Origin: Polaromonas sp. UBA5171
GTDB lineage: Bacteria; Pseudomonadota; Gammaproteobacteria; Burkholderiales; Burkholderiaceae_C
Length of the DNA stretch: 49,064 nucleotides
Direction: 5' to 3'
Assembly: GCA_002413395.1 (NCBI GenBank)
Contig: DHWX01000027.1
Location: forward strand, 1,778 to 50,841
Translations under genes and position numbers: made by a program
Shown here: piece by piece, positions 25,182 through 32,118 of the stretch
Layout of the letters: each line of letters begins with the position of its first letter
How positions within the stretch are numbered: position 1 is the first letter of the stretch
The notes under the pieces: model-generated
What the model saw: the letters and a program-made list of their open reading frames with translations, nothing else
Databases searched by the model: none
What the model was told of the DNA's origin: nothing

Positions 25182-25619
25182 ATGAACTACATCAGTGATT
25201 TCATGACCCATAGTCATCGCGAATGTGACAACCTGTTTGCTGTTGCCGAAGAAAGTGCCGCCAAAGGAAAATGGCAAAAAGCGCAAGCCGAATTCGACGC
25301 GTATCGCAGCGAGATTGAGCGTCATCTCGTCATGGAAGAAAACGTTCTTTTTCCCGCCTTTGACGCCAAGACCGGAATGGAAATGGGGCCGACCCATGTG
25401 ATGCGTTCGGAGCATCAGCAGATGCGCAAACTCATCGATGACATGGCGCAGATGATTACTGCCAAGGACACCGGTGGCTATCTTGGCGTGTCGGAAACAC
25501 TGATGGTTTTGACGCAGCAGCACAACATGAAAGAGGAACAAATGCTTTATCGCATGATGGACCAGACTTTTGAAACAGAGGGTGGAGCATTACTGGAGCG
25601 CGCCAGGGCAGCCTTATAG
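25182..25619 (+). CDS. Hemerythrin-like diiron protein
   Basis: This 145-residue four-helix protein of the hemerythrin HHE family has ligand candidates His10/His12 (THSHRECDN), His48 with Glu52/53 (ERHLVMEEN), His78 (RSEHQQM), and His114 with Glu118 (QQHNMKEEQM). Such proteins bind O2, NO or iron in the cytoplasm. AAGGA at 25171-25175 supports ATG 25182 rather than the upstream frame start. It lies between the pad operon and a membrane protein with conserved histidines, suggesting a role in sensing or scavenging O2/NO for an oxygen-sensitive pathway (inference). Confidence 0.86.
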   Translation: MNYISDFMTHSHRECDNLFAVAEESAAKGKWQKAQAEFDAYRSEIERHLVMEENVLFPAFDAKTGMEMGPTHVMRSEHQQMRKLIDDMAQMITAKDTGGYLGVSETLMVLTQQHNMKEEQMLYRMMDQTFETEGGALLERARAAL

Positions 25620-25654
25620 GCATTTATCCCTCTTGATAAGAGCCTACAAGAACC

Positions 25655-26941
25655 ATGCAGCATGCCGGCCTCAACCTTCAACAGGCACCGCCGATTTCGG
25701 TGCCATTCCGGTTTTTCCTGACTGCACCCGTGTTCGCGTTGCTGGCTGCGGCGGTGGCGCTATGGTACGGCGAGGATCTGTTTGTATCGCGCTGGTCTCC
25801 GGTAACGCTGGCAGCTGTTCATTTGTTGACACTCGGTTTCATGACTATGGTGATGGTCGGTGCGATGATTCAACTATTGCCGGTGCTGGCCGGCACACCG
25901 GTGCCCAAACCAAGGGTGGTGGCTTCGATCGTGCATCCCGCGCTATTAATCGGCACCCTCATGTTCGCTGGCGGTTTACTGCTGGAGCAGCTGCTCTTGC
26001 TGAAAATTGCAATCGTGATACTCGGACTGGGGTTGGCGGTGTTTCTGGTCGTGGCGTTCTCGATTTTGTCACGTGCCCGCAACCCGACTGCAAGCGTATT
26101 CGCCATGGGGCTGGCCACGGGAGCACTCAGCATCACGCTGTTGCTCGGCCTGACGCTGGGTGCCAGCCGCGCCTGGGGTCTTGCGCTGCCCAGTCTATCC
26201 GTGCGTGACCTGCATCCGGCTTGGGGATTGATTGGATGGACGGGGTTGCTGGTCGCCGGTGTGGCTTACCAGATCGTGCCGATGTTCCAGATGACGCCCA
26301 ACTATCCGCAATGGCTGACACGCGGTTTTACTTCGATGATTTTCGTGGCTATGGCACTGTGGTCCATCGCGAAGTGGGAAGGAGAAGAGAAAGTCTGGCA
26401 ATGGTTGAGTCTGATCTGCATCGGCCTGCTTGCGGGAGCCTATATTCTGTTTGCCGGCATTACGCTGAATTTGCAGCGCCAGCGCCGTCGCCGCCTGCCT
26501 GATGTGACGCTGGAATTCTGGCGTATCGGCATGATCTGCGTGGCGCTTGCAGCATTGTTATGGGTCGCACAGCAATTTCCCGCAATGAACTTCCCACGGT
26601 CGGATGTGCTGTTGGGTGTCCTGATGATTATTGGCGCGGGAATGTCTTTCATTAACGGAATGCTGTGCAAGATCGTGCCGTTTCTTGCGTGGTTCCATTT
26701 GCAAGCCAGGACTGGCGTTGGAGGCGCCATGCTGAACGTGAAAGCGATGCTTCCTGAAAAAGCGCAGCGCATGCAGTTGAGGCTGCACCTCGCAGCGCTG
26801 GCGTTGTGCGTCGCGGCCGCTTTGTTACCATCCATCTTTGTTTACCCGGCGGCACTTTTTTTTGGTGCCGCCTACGTGTCAGTGCTTTGGAACATGATTT
26901 CTGTGGTGCGCCTTTACCGCAGCTTTTCGCTTCCGGCCTAG
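25655..26941 (+). CDS. Multi-pass membrane protein, distantly heme-copper oxidase subunit I/NnrS-like
   Basis: This 428-residue protein has about 12 membrane segments. Histidines are placed in or near helices (AAVHLLTLGFM, SIVHPALLIG, VRDLHPAWGLIGW, AWFHLQARTG), a pattern seen in NnrS and in proteins related to cytochrome oxidase subunit I that lack a binuclear site. It starts 35 bases after the hemerythrin gene, with no strong ribosome site, so the two are probably co-expressed. A heme- or NO-related membrane role is plausible but unproven. Confidence 0.72.
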   Translation: MQHAGLNLQQAPPISVPFRFFLTAPVFALLAAAVALWYGEDLFVSRWSPVTLAAVHLLTLGFMTMVMVGAMIQLLPVLAGTPVPKPRVVASIVHPALLIGTLMFAGGLLLEQLLLLKIAIVILGLGLAVFLVVAFSILSRARNPTASVFAMGLATGALSITLLLGLTLGASRAWGLALPSLSVRDLHPAWGLIGWTGLLVAGVAYQIVPMFQMTPNYPQWLTRGFTSMIFVAMALWSIAKWEGEEKVWQWLSLICIGLLAGAYILFAGITLNLQRQRRRRLPDVTLEFWRIGMICVALAALLWVAQQFPAMNFPRSDVLLGVLMIIGAGMSFINGMLCKIVPFLAWFHLQARTGVGGAMLNVKAMLPEKAQRMQLRLHLAALALCVAAALLPSIFVYPAALFFGAAYVSVLWNMISVVRLYRSFSLPA

Positions 26942-27007
26942 CTCTGTGGATCGTCAAATCATGGGCATGGGCGACATCGCCGCCCGAATGCGCCGCTGAC
27001 TGACGGT

Positions 27008-27943
27008 TCACACCAAGCCGCCGAAGCGCTGGTAGAAATAGGGTGCTGCTACAGGTGCATTCCCGTCTTCCCGCCGCAAGATATTCAGCACGTACTCTTC
27101 GGCTTCCTTGTAGGTCGACTGATAGATTTGTTGGCACAACTCATAGGCTGTTTTCCCGGGCCAATTTTCCGGCAGTAGTTCCAGCGGCAATTGCTGATCA
27201 TGCAACTGGACGCGCCGGAATTCATGGATGAGCAATGTGCGGATCACGAACGCCTGTTCCGGCTTGATTGACCTGCGGGCGTTCAGCAGTTTTGGCAACG
27301 CGGCGAAGTACTTGATGAAGCGTTCATAGTCTGTGGCAACTGTTCCCAATTCCCAGTGTTGCTGAATCAGGTCGCGCAGCGGCCGAGCGGCAGCAAATCC
27401 GGATTCGAACGCAGCGCAGACGAAGACTTTACCTTTCACGCCGACTCGCAAGAGGATTTCTTCCAGCGTTTGCGCATCGGCGCTTGGGTGCCCGAATACC
27501 GACGGGGCGATCATTCCGAATCCTTCCCACAGCAATTCCTTGCGCAAGTCCACTTTCTGTTCCCGTGTGATGGTGTCGGTCGTCGCAAACAGCAGTGTCC
27601 ACTGGCCTTTCCACTCGCGGTAAGACGGTGTGTAGGTGCGTTGATAGGCGCGCTCGAAGCGGTGCGCCGCTGCTGGATTCAGGGCGTACCGGCTGCGCCT
27701 GCCTTCGCGTTGCGCGTCCAGCCATCCTTCCTCAGCCAACCGGAATACGCTGGTGCGCACCAGCCGGTCGTTGGTGCCAAAAGGTGCCAGCAGTTGGATC
27801 AGGCTTCCCAGCCAGACCTGACCGCCATGCGGCATGATGACGTCGCCGAACAGCGTCATCACGTTGGATTTTGCGCGCGGCGGATTATCCGCCAGGCATT
27901 GGTCAATCCATTTTTCGAGGGCAGGGCTCTTGGCTGAAGGCAT
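27008..27943 (-). CDS. paaX: Phenylacetic acid degradation operon repressor PaaX
   Basis: This 311-residue regulator matches PaaX along its whole length: an N-terminal winged helix (FGDVIMPHGGQVWLGSLIQLLAPFGTNDRLVRTSVFRLAEEGWLDAQREGRRSRYAL), a central domain (WTLLFATTD, ELLWEGFGMIAPSVFGHP) and the family C-terminus YFYQRFGGLV. PaaX represses phenylacetate genes and is released by phenylacetyl-CoA. The frame extends to a TTG at 27994, but ATG 27943 gives the usual length. It is divergent from paaG across a region holding a PaaX-like inverted repeat. Only the terminal residues after FGGL are shorter than in E. coli PaaX. Confidence 0.92.
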   Translation of the reverse strand: MPSAKSPALEKWIDQCLADNPPRAKSNVMTLFGDVIMPHGGQVWLGSLIQLLAPFGTNDRLVRTSVFRLAEEGWLDAQREGRRSRYALNPAAAHRFERAYQRTYTPSYREWKGQWTLLFATTDTITREQKVDLRKELLWEGFGMIAPSVFGHPSADAQTLEEILLRVGVKGKVFVCAAFESGFAAARPLRDLIQQHWELGTVATDYERFIKYFAALPKLLNARRSIKPEQAFVIRTLLIHEFRRVQLHDQQLPLELLPENWPGKTAYELCQQIYQSTYKEAEEYVLNILRREDGNAPVAAPYFYQRFGGLV

Positions 27944-28066
27944 CTTGAAAATAATCGGAGTTGGCAAAAAATCACCAGAGGACCAAAGCGCCAAATGATA
28001 CAGGGAGGGCGGTACTGATGACTGCTCCGTCCACGGCGTTTCAATCTCGATTCAATTGTGCAACAT

Positions 28067-28104
28067 GATACGTAAACCAGTATTTACAGCTACGTTGACG
28101 TATC
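28067..28104. promoter_or_regulatory. PaaX-type operator: spaced inverted repeat GATACGT...ACGTATC
   Basis: Perfect 7-base arms (28067-28073 and 28098-28104) are centred about 31 bases apart, three helical turns, so both face the same side of the DNA. The right arm lies between the -35 and -10 of the predicted paaG promoter, which fits a repressor. A further GTATCG at 28112-28117 repeats part of the arm. Confidence 0.6.
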
Positions 28105-28111
28105 GTACTAT
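28083..28111 (+). promoter_or_regulatory. Sigma-70-like promoter for paaG-paaI-paaK
   Basis: TTTACA (28083-28088), 17 bases and TACTAT (28106-28111) point toward paaG. Predicted start is near 28118, giving a leader of about 220 bases. Confidence 0.55.
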
Positions 28112-28203
28112 GTATCGCAGGTGCAGGGAGTTCTGACACGCTCTCACGAGGGTGCCAACCGCAGACCGGACGAACCTGCTGATGCGTTACCCGGAGCGAG
28201 TTA

Positions 28204-28220
28204 TGGAGAGGTTCTCTCCA
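28204..28220 (+). promoter_or_regulatory. Hairpin in the paaG leader
   Basis: TGGAGAG-GTT-CTCTCCA is a perfect 7-pair stem with a 3-base loop about 115 bases ahead of the paaG ATG. It has no T-run. It may influence leader stability or translation; no known riboswitch class is recognised around it. Confidence 0.4.
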
Positions 28221-28336
28221 ACCAACTGGATCAAAAGGCAAAGGGTTCAGGTCGGAGGTCCGAAATCCCCGGGTTCCCGCTTGGCATGCCTTGGAATGCG
28301 GTATTGGGCACATGTCACATCACATCGGAGCAAACA

Positions 28337-29131
28337 ATGGTCTATGAAAGTATCCTGTTCGATGTCCAGAACGGGATTGCACGTCTTACGCTGAATCGTC
28401 CCGACAGACTCAACAGCTTTACCATTGCCATGCATCTCGAAGTCCGCGAGGCATTGGAACGAGTCAAGACTGATCCGTCGGTGCGGGTGCTGGTTCTGAC
28501 GGGTGCCGGGCGTGGATTCTGCGCAGGCCAGGATCTGGCGGATCGTGCTATTGTGCCGGGTGATGCCGCCGTCGATCTGGGGGAATCCATAGAAAAATAT
28601 TACGGGCCGCTTGTGCTCACGCTGCGTGCATTGCCGATGCCTGTCATCTGCGCGGTGAACGGCGTGGCGGCTGGCGCAGGAGTCAACATCGCATTGGCCT
28701 GCGATATTGTGATTGCGGCACGTTCGGCCAGCTTCATCCAAGCATTTTGTCGACTTGGCCTGATTCCCGATACCGGGGGCACCTATTTCCTGCCGCGTCT
28801 GATCGGCACAGCGCGCGCAATGGGCCTTGCCATGCTGGGCGACAAGCTCAGTGCCGAGCGCGCGGAAAATTGGGGTTTGATTTGGAAGTGCGCGGACGAT
28901 GGCAAACTCGTGCAGGAAGTTGAAGCCTTGGCGCAACATTTTTCCCGGGCGCCGACCCAAGGGCTGGCGCGGATAAAACAGGCATTGCAGGCAAGCCCGG
29001 CCAATACGTTGGAACAGCAGTTAAACCTGGAACGTGATTTCATGCGCGAGCTTGGCCACAGTGCTGACTATCGAGAAGGCGTTTCGGCGTTCATGGAAAA
29101 ACGTGAGCCACAATTCCGGGGGCGTGGTTAA
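28337..29131 (+). CDS. paaG: Ring-1,2-epoxyphenylacetyl-CoA isomerase-like enoyl-CoA hydratase (PaaG)
   Basis: This 264-residue crotonase-fold enzyme has the oxyanion-hole segments TGAGRGFCAGQDLADR (about residues 60-75) and NGVAAGAGVNIALACDIVIAA (about 108-128), then FIQAFCRLGLIPDTGGTYFLPRLIG. Length and sequence fit PaaG, which isomerises the ring epoxide to oxepin-CoA in aerobic phenylacetate breakdown. GGAG at 28327-28330 sets the ATG at 28337. The epoxidase genes paaABCDE, which would make its substrate, are not in this window. A role in anaerobic beta-oxidation-like steps is an alternative. Confidence 0.87.
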   Translation: MVYESILFDVQNGIARLTLNRPDRLNSFTIAMHLEVREALERVKTDPSVRVLVLTGAGRGFCAGQDLADRAIVPGDAAVDLGESIEKYYGPLVLTLRALPMPVICAVNGVAAGAGVNIALACDIVIAARSASFIQAFCRLGLIPDTGGTYFLPRLIGTARAMGLAMLGDKLSAERAENWGLIWKCADDGKLVQEVEALAQHFSRAPTQGLARIKQALQASPANTLEQQLNLERDFMRELGHSADYREGVSAFMEKREPQFRGRG

Positions 29132-29301
29132 TGGCCAAGCTCTTGAGCACAGGCAGCATGGTCACGGGGGTCGGCGGCGGCTTGACGGCTTCTGGCATGG
29201 CGCGAGTCACAGCAGCGGCCGCAACTGGCCCGCGCCTGATCGCCATCGCGTTACCGCAAATGTGCCGCACGCTGGCCATGGTCGCGACATTTCATGGATA
29301 A
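29131..29301 (+). CDS. Possible 56-residue ORF between paaG and paaI (perhaps a paaH remnant)
   Basis: The ATG shares a base with the paaG stop (TAATG), and the stop overlaps the paaI start by 8 bases, so it is exactly fitted between its neighbours. It contains VTGVGGGLTASGMARVTAAAA, which loosely resembles the N-terminal Rossmann loop of PaaH (GxGxMGxGIA). In many clusters paaH stands between paaG and paaI. It may be a decayed paaH start, a genuine small protein, or chance. No strong ribosome site is visible. Confidence 0.3.
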   Translation: MAKLLSTGSMVTGVGGGLTASGMARVTAAAATGPRLIAIALPQMCRTLAMVATFHG

Positions 29302-29776
29302 CGCCGCAATTCATCGGCTGACCGACGCTGACACGCTGGCGCGGGCCATTGGCAGCGCCATGTTCGCGCAGGACGCAGCAAGCCAGGGCTTGGGAATGCA
29401 GTTGAAAAAAATTTCCCCTGGTTATGCATGCGTCACGATGACGGTGCGTCATGGCATGCTCAACAGCCATCAAACTTGCCACGGCGGATTCATATTTACG
29501 CTCGCTGACAGTGCTTTCGCTTATGCCTGCAACAGTGGCAACCAAAACACCGTCGCGTCCGGTTGCACGATCGACTATCTTGCGCCAGCCCGGGAAGGGG
29601 ATCACCTTCAGGCGGAAGCCGTGGAACAGTCGCGGGCGGGTCGTCTCGGTGTCTACGACGTTACCGTGAGCAACCAGGAAGGCCTGCGAATTGCGTTGTT
29701 CCGGGGGAAGTCATATCAGATCAAGGGCGAGGTCATCGGGGGTCTCGAATCAAGAACGCGGGGCGATCCAGCGTAG
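29294..29776 (+). CDS. paaI: Hydroxyphenylacetyl-CoA thioesterase PaaI
   Basis: This 160-residue hotdog thioesterase has the signature HQTCHGGFIFTLADSAFAYACN (about residues 57-78), with the catalytic Asp in LADSAF, followed by VASGCTIDYLAPAREGDHLQAEA. PaaI hydrolyses ring-hydroxylated phenylacetyl-CoA thioesters that would otherwise trap CoA. It lacks its own ribosome site and overlaps the preceding short ORF, so translational coupling is likely. paaK follows 40 bases downstream. Confidence 0.9.
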   Translation: MDNAAIHRLTDADTLARAIGSAMFAQDAASQGLGMQLKKISPGYACVTMTVRHGMLNSHQTCHGGFIFTLADSAFAYACNSGNQNTVASGCTIDYLAPAREGDHLQAEAVEQSRAGRLGVYDVTVSNQEGLRIALFRGKSYQIKGEVIGGLESRTRGDPA

Positions 29777-29816
29777 ATCCGACGACAGGCTGAAAATTAT
29801 CAAAAAGGAGACAAAC

Positions 29817-31142
29817 ATGCCGAAACGCAAACCAGAAGCGAGCGAACTGGAATCCATCGAACTCGCCAGCAAGGATGAACTGCAAGCGCTTCAATTGCAG
29901 CGGATGAAATGGTCGCTGAAACATGCGTATGACAACGTGCCGCATTATCGTGCGGCGTTTGATGCCGCTGGCGTGCACCCGGATGATCTTCATACGCTGG
30001 GTGATCTCGCCAAATTCCCATTTACTGGCAAGAAGGATTTGCGCGATCACTATCCGTTCGGCATGTTTGCGGTGCCGCGTGAGCAGGTGGTTCGCATCCA
30101 TGCCTCCAGTGGGACGACCGGAAAGCCGACCGTGGTCGGCTACACCAGGAACGACATTGATACCTGGGCTACCCTGGTTGCACGTTCCATCCGCGCATCG
30201 GGTGGCCGTGCCGGCGACATCATTCAGATTTCGTACGGATATGGTTTATTTACCGGTGGCCTCGGCGCCCATTACGGCGCTGAAAAATTGGGCTGTACCG
30301 TCATCCCCATATCGGGTGGTCAAACCGAGAAACAGGTGCAGCTTATCCAGGATTTCAAGCCCAGCATCATCATGGTTACGCCGTCATACATGCTGAATAT
30401 CATTGAAGAGTTTTCGCGCCAGGGTCTGGACGCAGCCGAGAGTTCGTTGAAGATCGGAATACTTGGCGCAGAACCCTGGACTGACGCCATGCGTTCGGAG
30501 ATTGAAGCGCGCGCCAGCATCGACGCCGTTGACATCTACGGTTTGTCTGAAGTGATGGGGCCAGGCGTGGCCAGTGAATGCATCGAGAGCAAGGACGGCC
30601 CGGTTATCTGGGAAGATCATTTTTATCCCGAGATCATCAACCCGGATACCGGTGAAGTTGTTTCGGATGGTGAAGAAGGCGAATTGGTACTTACCTCGTT
30701 GACGAAGGAAGCACTGCCCATCATCCGTTACCGCACTCGTGATCTGACTCGCCTGTTGCCTCCTACGTCGCGTTCCATGCGACGTATCGGCAAGATCACT
30801 GGACGTTCCGATGATATGATGATCATTCGGGGCGTGAATGTGTTTCCGACACAGATCGAGGAATTGATATTGAAGCAGGTTGAGCTTGCGCCGCAATACC
30901 AGCTCATCGTCACCCGTGAAGGACACCTCGACCGCCTGGATGTATTGGCCGAACTGCGCATGGAGTTCTCGGGGAAGCTGTCCGAACTGGAAACCGAAGC
31001 CATCAGTCGTGAACTGCAGCACCAGATCAAGACGTTTGTCGGCATCACCACTCGGGTACGCGTGATGGCCGCGGAATCCATCGAACGCACATTAACCGGC
31101 AAGGCGCGCCGCGTGATCGACAAGCGTCCGAAAAATACGTAA
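29817..31142 (+). CDS. paaK: Phenylacetate-CoA ligase PaaK
   Basis: This 441-residue AMP-forming ligase makes phenylacetyl-CoA from phenylacetate, ATP and CoA, feeding both the anaerobic pad route and any aerobic paa route. Motifs are the P-loop SSGTTGKPTVVGYT (residues 98-111), the PaaK-specific SYGYGLFTGGLGAHYGAEKLG, DIYGLSEVMGPGVA, the hinge GRSDDMMIIRGVNVFPTQIE and the C-terminal lysine segment LTGKARRVIDKR. AAGGAG at 29805-29810 precedes the ATG. The frame upstream to 29691 overlaps paaI and is not used. Confidence 0.94.
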   Translation: MPKRKPEASELESIELASKDELQALQLQRMKWSLKHAYDNVPHYRAAFDAAGVHPDDLHTLGDLAKFPFTGKKDLRDHYPFGMFAVPREQVVRIHASSGTTGKPTVVGYTRNDIDTWATLVARSIRASGGRAGDIIQISYGYGLFTGGLGAHYGAEKLGCTVIPISGGQTEKQVQLIQDFKPSIIMVTPSYMLNIIEEFSRQGLDAAESSLKIGILGAEPWTDAMRSEIEARASIDAVDIYGLSEVMGPGVASECIESKDGPVIWEDHFYPEIINPDTGEVVSDGEEGELVLTSLTKEALPIIRYRTRDLTRLLPPTSRSMRRIGKITGRSDDMMIIRGVNVFPTQIEELILKQVELAPQYQLIVTREGHLDRLDVLAELRMEFSGKLSELETEAISRELQHQIKTFVGITTRVRVMAAESIERTLTGKARRVIDKRPKNT

Positions 31143-31144
31143 TA

Positions 31145-31178
31145 AATCCTTCGCAGGTCTGATTTTCGACCAAGGATT
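31145..31178. terminator. Inverted repeat between convergent paaK and the hypothetical gene
   Basis: Outer arms AATCCTT (31145-31151) and AAGGATT (31172-31178) and inner arms GGTC (31156-31159) and GACC (31168-31171) form a bulged stem directly after the paaK stop. There is no adjacent T-run. It may act as a bidirectional transcript end. Confidence 0.4.
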
Positions 31179-31822
31179 CAAAGCGGTGAAGGCTGCGTTT
31201 TTTCGTAGCCGACAGGGTCATGATCTCCGTCTGCCTGCCTGCCAATTTCCTGATCCCGAATGAGAAACAGGAGCTCCAGATCCTGCCGCGCCTCATCCTC
31301 CGGGTTGGCTTGAACGGGCGGGGTGGGCTGGCTCGCGTGAGGCACCGGAGTTGCTTGCGCAACGGGTGGTACAACCAGATTCACGGGCGTCGCTGTTGTA
31401 ACCTGTTTCGCGGGCTCCAGCCAGAACGATGTTCCGGGCAGGGTGAGGTAGGGGCAGGTATCGCCAAATTCGAGTTGCCACGAAATTCCGTGCAGCCATT
31501 CGCTGGCGCGTGGTTCAAAGCGGGCAATATCGGCCAGCAAGGTGTTTTGCAAAGCATAGGCGTGATTGATTAGTCGTTGATCCCACTGTTTGATGATCAG
31601 CCGCATCGACAGCCCGGGGCCACGGCTGTTGCTGGACACCACCAGCATCTTCAGGTCGATCCATTGGGGCGGAATGCCATGCTTGCGCATTACATCGCGC
31701 AGCAATACCTGCACCAGTTGGTGCCGAATGGCATTTTCCGAACCCTCCTGAATCGTCGGCGGGTTGTCGTGGTGGGCGGCTGGTGCTCGCGCGCCAAACA
31801 GTTTTTGCAGCAATTTTTTCAT
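31178..31822 (-). CDS. Hypothetical protein
   Basis: No family is recognised in this 214-residue protein. The N-terminus is basic (KKLLQKLFGARAP), the middle part is a mixed alpha/beta domain with MRKHGIPPQWIDLKMLVVSSNSRGPGLSMRLIIKQWDQRLINHAYALQ, and a Pro/Thr-rich linker (about residues 140-170) leads to an acidic C-terminal segment ARQDLELLFLIRDQE. The ATG at 31822 is preferred over the longer frame because upstream residues look non-coding. It marks the change from catabolic to more G+C-rich DNA. Confidence 0.7.
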   Translation of the reverse strand: MKKLLQKLFGARAPAAHHDNPPTIQEGSENAIRHQLVQVLLRDVMRKHGIPPQWIDLKMLVVSSNSRGPGLSMRLIIKQWDQRLINHAYALQNTLLADIARFEPRASEWLHGISWQLEFGDTCPYLTLPGTSFWLEPAKQVTTATPVNLVVPPVAQATPVPHASQPTPPVQANPEDEARQDLELLFLIRDQEIGRQADGDHDPVGYEKTQPSPL

Positions 31823-32118
31823 TTTTATTGAAGCCTGAATGCCGCCCGGACATGAAAGCCCGACACACCTCGGGTCTACAAAAGCATGTGGAATGCGGCT
31901 GATGTTGTTACAGATTTTCAATCGTCGTTGAGGTTTTCAGGCAAGTCAAGCAAGTTTTTTATGCGTTTTGCACATCGGGGCAACCCAACGTGGCGTGTGG
32001 CAGACATACTGGGCCTGCGCTGACCTCATACTGTGCTGACAAGTTTCCCTGGTGTCAGCGCCGAAGGCTGGCCTGTGATAACTTCCATGCCAGTACAAGA
32101 ATTTGAGGGAATGACGAT

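Larger units (their letters stand above)
27944..28336. other. paaX-paaG divergent intergenic region
   Basis: This 393-base gap holds the paaG promoter, a PaaX-like operator and a leader of more than 200 bases with a small hairpin (all listed). A frame in register with paaG is open from GTG 28121 but has no ribosome site or recognisable sequence, so it is not annotated as coding. Confidence 0.6.

Noticed and set aside
28121..28300. Riboswitch (glycine or TPP type) in the paaG leader
   Set aside because: Some short matches to conserved boxes were noticed, but their order and spacing do not fit either consensus.
28121..28336. N-terminal extension of paaG from GTG 28121
   Set aside because: No Shine-Dalgarno, no family match in the added 72 residues, and GGAG supports the ATG at 28337.
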